Assembly: GCA_014904985.1 (NCBI GenBank)
Contig: MU128942.1
Coordinates: forward strand, 1 to 64,000
DNA from: Hydnum rufescens UP504
Taxonomy: Eukaryota > Basidiomycota > Agaricomycetes > Cantharellales > Hydnaceae
DNA: 64,000 nucleotides
Reading direction: 5' to 3'
Positions 33,388-44,765 of the stretch are shown here, piece by piece. The position numbers and the translations under genes are program-made. A model generated the notes under the pieces. That model made no database searches, was not told where the DNA came from, and saw only the letters and a program-made list of their open reading frames with translations. The stretch's first letter is position 1. Each line of letters begins with the position of its first letter.

Positions 33388-33933
33388 TCATGAGAGACCA
33401 CCTGGACTGCGATGTTTCATTGCGCTCCTATGTAGGATTTCGAAATCAAACAAAAGTATGTGCACAATCTGCCTGGTCATTGCTGTGTTCAGTAGCCCGG
33501 GATTGTTAATCATTTTCCCAACATAGCTTGCATCCAAGATCAAATGGAAGTGTATTCCATGAAGATGGTATCGTTCCATGGTCAGCGCTCGAAATACACC
33601 ATATAGTTCAAGCTTTGGCTGCAAGTAGCGGCTTTCTACATTGTTAAAGGTGAGTGAACCAAATATTATCAGATATTTGCCATCCTTGAGCTGTTGGCTA
33701 ACTATCCAACCACACCCGATAGGCGATGAGTCCACGGCAATGGAAACTAGTCCAAGATCAGTCGAACGTTGCGACTTCAAAGTGACCTCACGTGCAAGGT
33801 CATAATCGATTGTCCTAATAGGAACTGCTGTAGATGCAAGGTATTTCAACCTGTCCATGGCCTGTTGGGAATTCTGAGTCCAGCTGAATTCACTAGGTAA
33901 CATCTTGCGAGTCAACAGGGTCAAAGGTTTCAT
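33388..33933 (-). pseudogene. RNase H domain of GyD
   Basis: A 181-aa open frame. SIAVDSSPIGCGWIVSQ provides the first acidic residue (Asp), SRYLQPKLELYGVFRAL the Glu, and FHLILDASYVGKM another Asp, the order of a Gypsy RNase H, which removes the RNA strand after reverse transcription. The aligned remnant in GyA is at 11154-11362. Separated from RT by one stop region near 33940. Confidence 0.75.
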
Positions 33934-33957
33934 GATAATTGCAAAGTTCTCAATCCA

Positions 33958-35271
33958 TCAACGGATGACACCCACAGTCCCAAGGAAGCTGCATACGTCT
34001 GTCAAGTTCCTACAAGTCAGCCATTTGCTTAACTTAGCGTTGATCTCATAGGATACGTGCACTCCATCCTTAGAAACTACCACCCCCAGTAGAGCCAATT
34101 GAGGTGTCGCGATAGTGGTTTTCTGACCTGCAATCGTCACTCCCGATTCTTTAACACGGGCCAATAGCTCTTGGAGCATTGTGGCAAACTTGAATACAAA
34201 CAAACAAATGTTTTTATTGTCAGTAATAGTACCTTGATTGTAATCTGAGTGCGGTCCCATTCTGGCACAATCATCCACAAAGACATTCGCCTGGTCTGGA
34301 GCCATAGATCTTATCATATGTGATGTTGCCTGGCAAAATACTTGCATGGAATTGGTATAGCCTTGAGGCAGCCTTGTAAGTCTAAGCGGTCCAAGGCCAT
34401 AACCATGGAAAGTGGTCAGATCTCGAGACTTCTTGGTGAGTAGATAGCTATCATAGCTGCTTTTCAGGTCGCAGATACAGTAGCACATCCAACCTGTGAA
34501 CTGGTCAATCATTTTGTTGATTCTAGGTGGCAGTCCGGCATCATGAATCGTCATTGTGTTTAGAGGCTGTAAGTTGTGAATGAGACGTAAAAGCCCTGAT
34601 TTCTTCTTGACTGTGAAGATTGTGGAACAGTAGGAAGAGGCAGAGTGCTTGTATTTTCTGCTGTCAAATTGTTCTTGCAGGAGCTTTAATACATCGTCCA
34701 TCTGTCTGAGAGGAATTCTGATATTTTTCTTCATCCATGGCTCATGAGGTACGGTTGGCATCTTGCAAGGCAGAAAATAATCAGTGTTAAACATCCCTCT
34801 CTCGTGTTCCTTGAATGCAAAGGCTTCTTGATATTGGAGAATTAAGTACATGAGTAGATCTACTTCTTGTGTAGATAGGAATCTGGCAGGAATCTTCCCT
34901 AACATAAGGGACATGCGATCCTTGGTAATTCGATCTGTGTATTCAAGCTCGTCGTGTCTAATGGGTTTCGTCAGCAAAGGAGGCAGGTCTTCTATTTTGA
35001 GAGGTTTGAAGACCAATGGCCATGAATCCAGGTTGTATGATGCAACTGGGTGGACCTTAGTACTGACTGGCATGTACTTCCGATTACCAAGTATGAATCT
35101 TGTGACCTTGTCTGATCCTTCCACTGCCTGGTGGTATGAATAACCATCCCGTATGAAGGTCTTGATAAATTGTTGTTCGAGGTCACGTTTGTGGATAACA
35201 TCTTGAGTGTAGAATCCTTCAGTATAAAGCATCACGGACCACGTAAGCAAGTATCTCTGTAGGACTGACAC
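33958..35271 (-). pseudogene. Reverse transcriptase of GyD
   Basis: A 437-aa open frame. RT blocks in order: LLRLIHNLQPLNTMTIHDAGLPP, CYCICDLKSSYDSYLL (motif A Asp), LTRLPQGYTNSMQVFCQ, and FVDD at 34270-34281, then VTIAGQKTTIATPQLALLGVVVSKDG. The FVDD variant is shared with GyA. RT copies the element RNA into DNA. The N-terminal 200 residues include RFLSTQEVDLLMYLILQYQEAFAFKEHERG, the usual Gypsy pre-RT segment. The frame is open, but neighbours are disabled. Confidence 0.88.
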
Positions 35272-36043
35272 TAGGCCCCAGCTTTTTCAAGTTGATGTCC
35301 TCTCCAGATATAGTTGACATGATACTAGAAAGGAACTCTGGTATGTAGTCCAGATTTGGTGAGGTTACCTCGGTAGAATTAATGGCCACGGTTCGACGCT
35401 TGGCCAACTGAACTGGGAAAACATTCCTTGCTGCCGACATGATAGGCAAAGTGACATGGACAGAATGACCTTGTCAGTCTCTGTCCTGCCAAACCTGTAA
35501 ATTCATTCCCTCGCCATGCGCATACTCGATCCTTGCAGAATAGGAGAATAGCCAAGGTTGGCTGAGAATGATGTCCTTCTGCCCGATATTATCAGACATA
35601 ATGAAGAAATTATGTGGGAGGGGTACTCCTCCGACCTGGATTGGAACGTCACGACAAAGTCCAATGAGATTGACTTGGTGGCCAGAGACTCCACAAAGGA
35701 TCCAGTCCTTGCTGGATGGATCCATAGGCAGCTCTAGTTTAGCTTGTGTTGACTGTACCATCATATTTAACTCGCTCCTGTTATCAATTAGCATGGTGCA
35801 GGCCTGCCCCATTGTTAGTTCCGTTGTATCTGAACTAAGGAATGGGGTGGAGCCAGGAGGTGGAGGTGGCTCTGGCTCTAATGGATTAGGCCAGTTAGAG
35901 GGACTAAGACCCTTCCGTCTTGCCTGGCAAGCCAGTAGCTCCTGGAGGGTTAATGTCTCTATACCCATAAGGGCAAAATAGGAAAGTTTAGCCATTAGGC
36001 TGGGGGTTGCACAGTGTATAGTGCATAATCTGTAAGTCCGCAA
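35219..36043 (-). pseudogene. Protease of GyD with damaged active site
   Basis: Two pieces (35474-36043 and 35219-35449). The active-site loop reads LIDNRSELNM where the family has ID(N/S)GSELN: the invariant Gly is Arg (AGG at 35777-35779), again explicable as AACGGG to AACAGG. KDIILSQPWLFSYSARIEYA is the second conserved block. Retropepsins need that Gly next to the catalytic Asp, so activity is unlikely. Upstream lies an acidic/Pro-rich linker. Confidence 0.8.
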
Positions 36044-36397
36044 CTCTGTGAGACAGACAGATGGTGATGGTAGAAAAGATACATTATCCGGGCATTGCCA
36101 CGGCTCTTTCCATACATGCAGTATGACTAAGAAAGGCTATGTAAGAAGAGGGGCAATTCCCAGGACAGCACCAAACTCCTCTATGAGGAGAAGCTTTCCA
36201 CCGGTTTGGGTTTAGAAAGTTATAGTAAATCCTTTTTAAAGGCATGAAGTGGCTCTATGGCCTAAGGGACTTATAATGCTACTAACACCCATTATCGTGC
36301 CTTGGATCTTTGCTGTTACGATAGCTAGGAAGGTTGGGTGGAATGAAAAGTCTGAGTCCCTTACGTTGAACACTCGGTTGTGTTCCTTTTCAAGTTG

Positions 36398-37234
36398 TCA
36401 CCTATAGAATTGTTCAGCCTGATCATCAGTGTCGAGTCCGCTGTTGTCTGAAGCATAATTATTCTCAGAATCATCAGATTTGAAGGCAACTATGTTGATT
36501 TCATGGTCCAGCAGTTTCTTAGGTGGACGATTAATGAGCAGCCGTTTAGGTGGTCTACCAGGCTTTAGTTCAATAGGCTCAGCAGAGGAGAGTTCAACCA
36601 GATTCTCAGGAGGAATGACTGGACTTTGTTTGACCAAAGAGAAAATCAAAGGAATGTCTTTAATTTCATCAATACGCTCTAGGAAGTTAACTGTGGCCTC
36701 GACATTGTGAGACCCAGCAGTTTCCAGTTTGACTGGAATGTGTTGCATCTTTGTCACGACCTGGAGTCTTTTGCACAACTCGAACGATGACCCTAGAATA
36801 TCGCCAAGCTTGACCATCACATCCTTGTCCATAAGGGTCTTGTATAGTGCCTCGATATTGACATTCTCCTGGAGTTTGCTGGCAAAACAGTACACAGGCG
36901 AGGCTCATTTCTTTCCTTGGTCAGACTTACTCCACATGACTATGTCCTCTAGCGCAGGATTTGTTTTAGGTCTCAGTTTCATGATTGGAGCTTCCTTATC
37001 ACCAACTACTTCCTTCTGCTTGCGACTCGAGGGTTGATCCATGGTAGTGTCCCACATCTCCACATCCTCATTCAGTAAAGCTGGTGTGGGTTCGGTAGTG
37101 TGTGCCTCCCTTTTCAAGATGGTGGGTACCTTTGGATTATCAACTGGTGGGGCTTGTTTAACCAGACGTTGGGGTAACTCAACGTATGCCCTATTTGGGC
37201 AGTCCGTCTTCTTTCCCTTAGGATCGTCCTTCAC
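36398..37234 (-). pseudogene. Gag-protease linker of GyD
   Basis: Two open pieces (36398-36895; 36905-37234), rich in Lys, Glu and Pro. The first contains NIEALYKTLMDKDVMVKLGDILGSSFELCKRL, matching the GyA segment FTTEFQDVCEDKEVVKKVLNKKIEISLGDFLRI. They are separated by a stop at about 36900. 36044-36397 and 37235-37391 hold stop-rich continuation only. Confidence 0.6.
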
Positions 37235-37391
37235 ATATGGTTTGTTTCACTTCGGTTCGCCATCCCCTTGCTTTCTTTCAGCCAGAAAGACTTCATACTC
37301 ATAATTGCCAACACATGGTGAACTCCTGGTTCAGCAGTTCAAAGCTCCGTAAGTGTTCCATTTCAACGTTCAAAGCGTTCATGAGCTGATC

Positions 37392-38476
37392 TCAAAGCAT
37401 GCACACGACTCCTCCATTGTCGATGTCCCTGCGAGGTAGATTGGTACCATCAAGCTGTACAAGGTGACCCTTGTTTGAAATCTTCAATCCCTTCTTCACT
37501 ATAAAAGCCTTTGTCTCAGGACACTCTTTAAGTGAGTGTCCCTGTTCACTGCACATGAAGCATTTAATTGATGAGACATTGAATTTGCCTGTGCGACACG
37601 CGACCTTATCGGGATCGAATTGGCCTAGCACTATGGTCAAACATCCTATTTTCTCCACAAGATTGTCGATGTTCAACTTCATTGGATCGCCCAGGTCTGG
37701 GGCTTTAGTAGTATCAGAAGGTTTAGTAATATTCTCTTCCTGCTTTTGCTTGTTATTGAGCTTAGACTGAAGTTTCCTGTTCTTAACCTGCCTAGCCTCA
37801 TCATCCGAGTCATCCATACCCGAATTGTTGTCTGAGTCCATCGTGTCCAAGGACTTGTTGTCATCCTGAGGCCACATTCGATCTGTCATCATCTGGAACG
37901 CGATATAGGTCTCGTTTAAGATGAAGCTTGATGGCCTGGGTGGCCTTCGTTCATGGGAGGAGGATTGGTTAGATCTGTCCACAGCTTGGAGTTCCTTAGT
38001 ACATTGCCAATTTCCTTGTGAAATGACATGGGTTTGACACCCCTCCAGAAATAGTCGTACTTATCAGTTTGCAATAGAGCCTTGCGATCCTCAAGTGCTC
38101 TTGTGATAACCATGAACTCACGAATGTAATTATCGAATTTCTCGATAGAAGAAAGCTTCCTGTCCTTGCAGATGAGTTTGAGTAAATGATCTACCTTGTA
38201 ATAAGGTTTCTCTTCTTCTGAAGGGTAGTAGTCCAGTAAATGGGACTTGAAAACATCCCAGTCATCATTATAATATTCATCTAATGACTTGATAAACCTT
38301 TCAGATTTAGTGTCACAGTAATGAGTAATTTGATGAATTGTTTGGGTAGGGGTGAGATCGGCTGCGGTAGTGCAGAACTCATATTCTGCAAGGAAACATA
38401 AGATCCTATTTCCTTTGAATTGCAGAGTGTCTCTGGAACGTGGTCCAGGCATGTGAGTGAATGTAGTAGTCGACAT
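37392..38476 (-). pseudogene. Gag of GyD with CCHC zinc knuckle
   Basis: Gag starts at an ATG at about 38476 (MSTTTFTHMPGPRSRDTLQFKGNR) and contains a helical Gag core (DWDVFKSHLLDYYPSEEEKPYYKVDHLLKL, KFDNYIREFMVITRAL). A frame change near 37916-37982 leads to a second piece with the zinc knuckle CFMCSEQGHSLKEC (C-X2-C-X4-H-X4-C), which binds element RNA. Gag forms the particle in which reverse transcription takes place. The longer upstream extension to 38629 is LTR sequence and not part of the gene. Confidence 0.8.
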
Positions 38477-38534
38477 GTTTGTGACCACATGCCTAAAGAA
38501 TTGAATTGGTTGGATATGGATTGAGAGTTGTGAC

Positions 38535-38556
38535 CCCCTGTAAGGACCACCAGATT
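38535..38556 (-). other. Candidate primer binding site of GyD
   Basis: On the minus strand the 5' LTR end (CAGCTTACA) is followed by AATCTGGTGGTCCTTACAGG. A TGG start close to the LTR is expected where a tRNA 3' CCA end pairs. I cannot name the tRNA. Confidence 0.35.
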
Positions 38557-39910
38557 TGTAAGCTGGAAATGGAAGATGAATCCAGCTACAGTCTGCGAAA
38601 TGGAAACAAGGACAAAGAATGGGGATCACGGGGCCAATCCGAATGTTGGGGTCTGAGGGAAAGAAGGATCTTTGGATGGGTGAAATTGTCCTGTATAGAC
38701 AGAGCCTATCCAGACAATAAATGAAGGGGTTGTTAAATCAGGGAATCACACCCTAGGTCCTCCTCTTGAGAGCCTATCAAAGGTGTGATAAGTGGGGTTG
38801 AGTTTTGGAATTTACCCTAACACCAGCAGCAGTTCAACTAGCTTTTCAACTGGGGATGGGGGGAAAGATGATAGAAATTTGCATCTCCTGTGCTTAATAT
38901 ACATCACAAAAAAATGCTATGGTAACCAGCAGAAAGGTGGGATTAAGGTGAAAATGATGAAAAGAAAATCAAGTCAAAATCTTCAAAACTGAAGGAGATA
39001 TTCCAAAATCAAGTCAGAATAGGGGAATATGGCTTAACCAAGGTATTCCTCCTCTCCTACTGAACAAAATCCCCTAGGGAAAGGTGGAACTGGTCGCCCT
39101 AGATGTACCCTTTATTAGACATAGGGTGCCGGAACCATAATTGCCTTTAATAATCAGAAACGCAGAGGTAAAAGTGAAATGAGCCATGGGGACACTAAAT
39201 TACAGAACACCAAGTTCTTATCTGCTCGTTTTTCCCTGGGTACCGTTCGATGCGGATTTTCAGCGTCTTTCCAGGGGTGGTTGTTTCAAACAAATCGGAT
39301 CAAAACTGATGGAGGTATTCATGAAATACTGAAGAATAGTGTGGAGCATGAGGTAAAATCGACCTGGAGGATGCAGTTCGCATCCGATAAACGCTGTGGT
39401 ACTTTTAGACAGGTATTGATTGTAGCTTTCTGGGCACTGTCTTGCCAAGTCGATCCGATCAAAAATGAGGGAGATATTCGTGAAATACTCCTTGAGAGTA
39501 TTGGAATAGCCCCTATTCAACATGTGACAAGTCCACGAGTCAAAGTGGGAGTTGTGTTATGTAATCCAAGGTCAAATACCGCCCTTGGGGCAATTGTATA
39601 CACTGATAGTGATACAATAGGTGGACGAAAGTAGGCAAGTTGAATTGCTATAGCCTGGTTGAACTGGCTTGGAAATAAGTACAATTTGGATGGCCTGTTG
39701 AAGTGCCAAGGATGGACAAATAATTGTCTCGTATATAGGGTGGAGGAAAAGTAAAAAGGACCATGGATCCTGGGATATGAATCCATGCTATTTGACGGCC
39801 AGAGGAATAATGAGTGTGGATACAAGAGAAATGTAGAAAAATGGATTCGTTTGAGGAGGTAGTTGGGCCCAGATGAGGTATGTACATAATGGGATTTTAT
39901 CCCTCCAACA
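38557..39910 (-). repeat. 5' LTR of GyD
   Basis: 1,354 bp from TGTAAGCTGGAAATG to TATCCCTCCAACA, next to gag and followed by the ACAG duplication and then FB1. It lacks the nested solo LTR found in the 3' LTR, and so supplies the empty site for that insertion. A third LTR of this family, inverted, begins at 62862. Confidence 0.85.
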
Positions 39911-41169
39911 ACAGCCCACCACATGAACACGCCCCAGACAGTAACCCATGTGCCAAAGGCTACACAGCAAATGAACACTGTGCAGGCGAAGGTCCGCCCA
40001 CGAAAGACATGAAACAATGCAGAGCCAACAAGTGGCCCCACGAACCACACACCCACTGTGGTGGGTGTGTGGTATTCCAAGATGAGTTTTTATTTTATTT
40101 TATATTTATTTTTGTGGTGCAAGAAGAGCAGCATAAGCTGCTCTTCTTGCAATGCTTTAATGTTTAACTAACACACTTATTTTTCTAGATCTTGGACTTG
40201 AACCCTGCACAAACCCCCAACACCAACCCCGCAACCTGAAACCCATGACACAAAGCCCCACGACCCCAAACCTGTGACCTGAAGCCCTGCAACCCCAAAC
40301 CCACCAAACAAAGGCCCACCAAGCCAAACCCCACAAATGAAACTGCAGAATGGGGTCCTCCAAGTGGAACCCCAGCCAACGACAAACATATGAACCACAC
40401 CCACTCCAGTGGGTGTGTTCATTTCAGGTGTGTTTGTTTTGAGTTTCTATGTGACAGCAGCATAAAAAGAGCAGCAAAGGCTGCTCTTTTTGCACTGCCT
40501 TGAGTTGTAGCTAACATGCCATATATTGTAGGCCAGAAGCTGACCCCAACCCTGTACAACCCCCATCCCCAAACCTGGTGAGCGACAACCCAGCAAACGA
40601 AACCCCAGCAAGTGATGACCCAACAAACAAAACACTGGTGGGTGAGTAACACATAGGAACCACACCCACTGCAGTGGGTGTGGTGGTGTAAGGGTTTTTT
40701 TTATTGTAGTAGATCCAGTTGCACAGAAGGAGCAGCCCTGCCTGCTCTTTCTGTGTTACTGAGGGTGGGCCATTCGGCCCACTGGATGCATGTATATAAT
40801 ATATAATATGGAAAATAAATAATAATAATAATAACAATAATAATATCAGAATGAATATTAGTAATAATATGCTATCCCATGAAGCTTCATGGGATAGCAT
40901 GAATTATTACAGGAGCTTCATGAGTTTTTAGCATATAATCTTATGGCCAGGGCTGGCTGCTGCTGACTATACCCATCAGCAGGGACTCTCAGGTGATGAA
41001 GGTAGTCAGGCTAATGGCACTGACAGTGAGGATGAATGATTCCTTGACTCTAGATATCTTTTTACTATGTGTACTATGTCAATATCTAGTTTGTCCATCC
41101 CTATATTGAACTCTAAGAAGTAAGGGGGCTCTACTCTTAGAGACTCCTGCCATATGCACAGGGGCCCCC
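39911..41169 (+). repeat. FB1 right arm, continued: three more hairpin units
   Basis: It continues FB1 after GyD. Exon palindromes are at about 40047-40072, 40395-40418 and 40660-40685; intron hairpins at about 40119-40151, 40458-40494 and 40724-40757. The A-rich (ATA) tract and the 26-bp palindrome at 40871-40897 mirror the left arm. The exon rejoined across GyD (22758-22863 plus 39915-40081) is 273 nt, a multiple of three, but it contains TGA stops, at least four of which could be former CGA, and one TAA. Donor sites in this part are partly ATGAGT rather than GTGAGT, a sign of decay. Confidence 0.75.
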
Positions 41170-41623
41170 TGTTAAGGGTTGTACTCGAGGCGAAAGATAC
41201 GATGACGTATCGAGACGAATACAAGGAAATGCCCTTAAGGCGATTGATGAGGGAGTCACGAAGTGGGATTACATAAGTCATGAAAGACGAGTACGTACAA
41301 GGAAGACCGGCTTCTTGAGACTTAATAGGCGAAGGTTTTAAGATGAGAGTCGCGAGCAATAACTGAGATCGCAAGAGTGGAATTCAATTGGTTGACAATA
41401 TATTCTCGATCTTCTAAAGAGCGAGTGTACATCAAGTAACTACTTATACTATTAGAGATCAAAAGGGTTTTTTGGATAAAGGGGTGTTGAATAAAGGAAG
41501 GATGTATATAATAGGAATTGCTGAAAGAGGAAGGCACAATGGCAGCAAGGGTGAAGGTCACATGATGGCGCGATTGGCTTGGTTATTCGTACGTAAGCGA
41601 GGTTATGAGTACGACTCATAACA
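41170..41623 (-). repeat. 3' LTR of GyE
   Basis: 454 bp from TGTTAAGGGTTGTACTCG to GACTCATAACA. It differs from the 5' LTR by a small number of substitutions, many at CG/TG sites (for example CTCGAGG against CTTGAGG). The polypurine tract AAAGGGGGG is just outside it on the minus strand (41624-41636). Confidence 0.92.
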
Positions 41624-41773
41624 GTACCCCCCTTTGAGCACGAAGCCCTCGAAGTGTGTAACTCGAGTTTTACGAGGTGGGTGTTTTTTGGTGGTTTCGG
41701 CAGTTGCCATGGTGGTTACTATAAAGGGCAGGTTTGTCGCATTCGTTTCTGATTCCATACCATCATCATTGAT

Positions 41774-44476
41774 ATGGCCGACGAAGCTATTCTCTCTTTG
41801 ATTAAGATGAAGGCGGCAATGGAAATCCTCCAGACCGAGGAGGCGGTTGCGGCCGCGAAGGTCGAGTTGGTGAAGTGGGAGGTAAGTGATGAAACTTTTT
41901 CTGTTTTCTGTGAGTTGTGTTGATTTTTTGTAAAGCAGCAGGTGCATCTGCAAGGTCAGATGCCCGAGGTGTCGCTTCTCATGCCGGAGATGGGTTTGGC
42001 CCTTGCGGCTTGGCGTCTGCATGTCAAGCAGATCGAGAATGACGTGGGCATTTGTCGTGCCCAGGAAGAGGCGGTGGTGCGCGCTTTAGAGGAGGCGCGT
42101 CGTCTTGACGCTGAGGCGCGGTGCGAGGCTGAGGATGCTGCTCGGCGTGCAGCCGTGGCGGAGGTGCTGAGGGGTGCATCGAAAGATGCACCTATCATGT
42201 TGGGTGAGGATGAGGGATCATCGATGGTGAGTGCGATTTTTGAAGTTGCGATGTCGCTGACTTGGTGTTTTTTAGTGCGATTGGTGCTCCTCTGTGCACG
42301 CTATAGAAGAAGGGTTGGGAGCTCCGATGACTGTCAAATCAAAATCTGGTTCAGCCAGTGTGTAGATGGGAGACTGTATTTCTGTTGTTATTCGTTGGGC
42401 TGGTTCACTTCAATGGTTGATCACACTCTGCAAGACGTGTATGGTGTTCAGTGGAGAATAGGAAGGGATATGGACTAGCTGTAGTCAATGATATATCGTG
42501 TAGGATGCTTGTAGAAAGGCTTATACGTTGTGTGGGATGCTTATAGAAAGGCTTATATGTCTGGGATGCTTGTGGAAAGGCTTATATGTTGTTCGTGTTG
42601 TGTTGGTCTGTTTACTGATATTTGTGTATTCTTGTTTACGTTCTCCTGGTCAAAATGCAGATATCTGTGGGTTATAGACTGGTCAGTGCTTGGTTAGTCT
42701 TGTTAGTATGTTTCTTTCTTCTTTCTTCAAAACCAGATACATATTTCGTTATGCTTACTTTTCCTTGGATGTCCAGCAACTCTAACCTTAGGTCCTGCAA
42801 CTATCCTTGGCTTTAGTGATTCGTGTAGAGGGCTACCAGTGGCTTTGTCTCAACAACCTTGAAGATGACTTAGTTCCAGATGGCTTATAGATAGACTGTT
42901 CTTTAGAGGCAAGCAGAAAAGTTGACAGTGGTTGACAGTAATGATTTCCAGAGAGGAGATTATTGTGTGGGGGTACAGGAAATCTACCAGCTTTTATACC
43001 TTTCTGAAGGTGGCTGTGTTTAAGAAATATGACTCCCCCATGGGTGAGTCATATGTGAGTCATAGGTGAGAACAAAAGAAAAATAACAAGATGATGTAAT
43101 AATGCGGTCATAGCTGAGTCATTCATAAAGAGAACAAAAGGAATCATGAGGGGTGATGTCATAGTGATGTCATTCATAAAGAGAACAAAAGGAATCATGA
43201 GGGGGGGTGATGTCACCAATTTGCTGAGCATGTGGAATGCTTGGAGCATGTGGAGCATTCTGGAGGCGAAATGAAAGGATATCTCCGGGTTTTGGAGATT
43301 AATTTGAGCATAGTCCAGTGGTTAAGGTGTTTTGTTGTTGGTTGATAATGGGAACAAGTGCATAGGATGGGATTTGATGCAGAAATGGCAGTTTGCATCC
43401 GTAATAGACGTTCTTGGTATCATTAGATGTGGAATTTTCACAGCTTTCTGGGCGCGGTGGTTCCGAGAAGATCCGGTGTAAACTGACAGAGAAATTCGTT
43501 TTTTACTGATGGGTGTTGATTCTGATAGTAATATTGCTCTGTAGAGTTCAGTTTTGATCTGTTCTTCGCATGCTCAGTACCATCGGATGCGAATTTTTTA
43601 TATCTTTCTAGGCGTGGTTGTTCCAAAAGGATTAAATGCGAACTGACGGAGAAATTCGTTTTTTACTAGAAATTCCGGATTTTGGTAGTAAAATTAGCCT
43701 GGAGAGTGCAGTTTTGGTCCGTTCGACTTGTGTTTGGTACCGTTCGAAAGGTGTGAATCGTAGCTTTCTAAGCGTTATATGGGCATACCTCTCCAATCAA
43801 AACTGACGGAGTTATAGAACGAATTCGATTTCCGTGCATAGCCGTAATTAATTTTGTAATTGGTCATGTGATCCTCCAATGGCTGGAAGTGGTGTGATTT
43901 CGCATTTTCTGATACTGGATGTTTTTATCTTCCACAACACTCGATGGGTGGCCGGTGGTAAGAAGGGGGAGGACCTTTGTGTGTGCGAAGTGGAACAAGA
44001 AGTGTTCCCTGGGGCCGGTGGGTCATCGGCACCTGAAGCGGGTTGCTGAGGGTGGCGAGGAGCCTTCGCGGGCTTCCAGGCAACAACGTGTTGCGTTGCC
44101 TGAGTCGAAGGGTTCACCTTCTCCTGCGGAGGGGGTTGAGGAGGAAGTGCCTGGGGGGGCGCCTGAGCTCTCCGCAGGCGACTTGCTTCTGCGGGTCAAG
44201 AGTCTCTTGAAGCGCACCAAGGAGACATGGGCCGATGACCTTACGCCCGAGTTGGCGCAATGCGCGGTGCTCACGCGATGGGCCGCTGCGGAGGCATCTG
44301 CAGCTGTGGAGCTGGAGGAGGTGAGGGTGCAGGAGTTGGAGCAGGGGTTGGCTGTCGCGAAGTCATGGGCAAGTGTCGCGCGCGGTGTGCGACAGCGATG
44401 GGGGGATGTCGCAGCTTATGCCGAGGCGGGGCGGGAGATCGCAAGGGAGCAGCGTGAGTTGGGGAATGACGAGTAA
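41774..44476 (+). pseudogene. Antisense accessory gene of GyE: coiled-coil protein with cysteine cluster, interrupted
   Basis: Exon 1 is 41774-41881 (MADEAILSLIKMKAAMEIL...). Intron 1 is 41882-41938 (GTAAGT...CAG, 57 bp). Exon 2 is 41939-42226, an Ala/Glu/Arg coiled-coil. Intron 2 is 42227-42275 (GTGAGT...TTTTTTAG, 49 bp). Exon 3 starts CDWCSSVH at 42276, is cut by a 1.64-kb repeat at 42301, and resumes at about 43937 with LDGWPVVRRGRTFVCAKWNKKC, ending at the TAA at 44476. CDWC and CAKWNKKC look like parts of a cysteine cluster of the kind fully present in the GyB gene (3314-3913), here with missing cysteines. The gene converges on pol. Exons 1 and 2 are in frame through both introns, so it was a real spliced gene. 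Confidence 0.75.
42301..43936 (+). repeat. 1.64-kb LTR-like repeat, copy 2, inside the GyE accessory gene
   Basis: Homologous to 14927-16679, from GCTATAGAAGAAGG to CTTCCACA. It carries about three units of the GGGATGCTTGTAG tandem repeat (42500-42590) and the same modules. It has many more CG dinucleotides than copy 1, so it is younger or less decayed. The flanks (GTGCACG and CACTCGATGG) do not give a clear target duplication. Confidence 0.8.
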
Positions 44477-44499
44477 AAATTTAAAATTTTCATTTGTTT

Positions 44500-44750
44500 T
44501 CTGACTGTCTGAGGGGAGTAAACTGGAGTTTTAATGGGTAAGAAGAAAAGGAAAAGGAAAAGGAAAAGGGTAAGGGCACAGAAAGGACGAGAGTAAGAAA
44601 TAAGAGGAGGAAGTCAAGAAACGTCAGGGCGATCGAGATGTGTGGGAGAGATATGGTGAGAGGAAGAGAGATAGAGAGATGTGGGGAGCAGAAGAGAGAT
44701 AGAGGGATGTGGAGAGAGGAAGAGAGGTATGGTCGCAAAAGCGCGGTGTT
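44500..44750 (+). repeat. Purine-rich tract between convergent genes of GyE
   Basis: About 200 bp consisting mostly of A and G (repeats of AAAAGG, then AGAGAGATA / GAGATGTGG), lying between the 3' ends of the antisense accessory gene and pol. It holds no gene. It is a possible polypurine or terminator-like region. Confidence 0.7.
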
Positions 44751-44765
44751 GCGATTTATCATGAT

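Larger units (their letters stand above)
22864..39910 (-). mobile_element. Ty3/Gypsy retrotransposon GyD inserted in FB1
   Basis: Bounded by LTR ends TGTAAGC and CCTCCAACA with the 4-bp duplication ACAG at 22860-22863 and 39911-39914. Removing it restores the FB1 arm exactly as mirrored on the left (AAATGACAG joined to CCCACCAC). Coding is on the minus strand in the order gag (38476), CCHC knuckle, protease, RT, RNase H, integrase and accessory ORFs. The 5' LTR is thus the right-hand one. Its apparent 17 kb includes the 4.5-kb contig overlap and a 1.38-kb solo LTR nested in the 3' LTR; without them it is about 11.1 kb. All its genes carry disabling changes. Confidence 0.85.

Noticed and set aside
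35568..35981. 137-aa plus-strand ORF and similar plus-strand frames in 30000-38000
   Set aside because: They are antisense shadows of the GyD protease, RT and gag, which have clear motifs on the minus strand.
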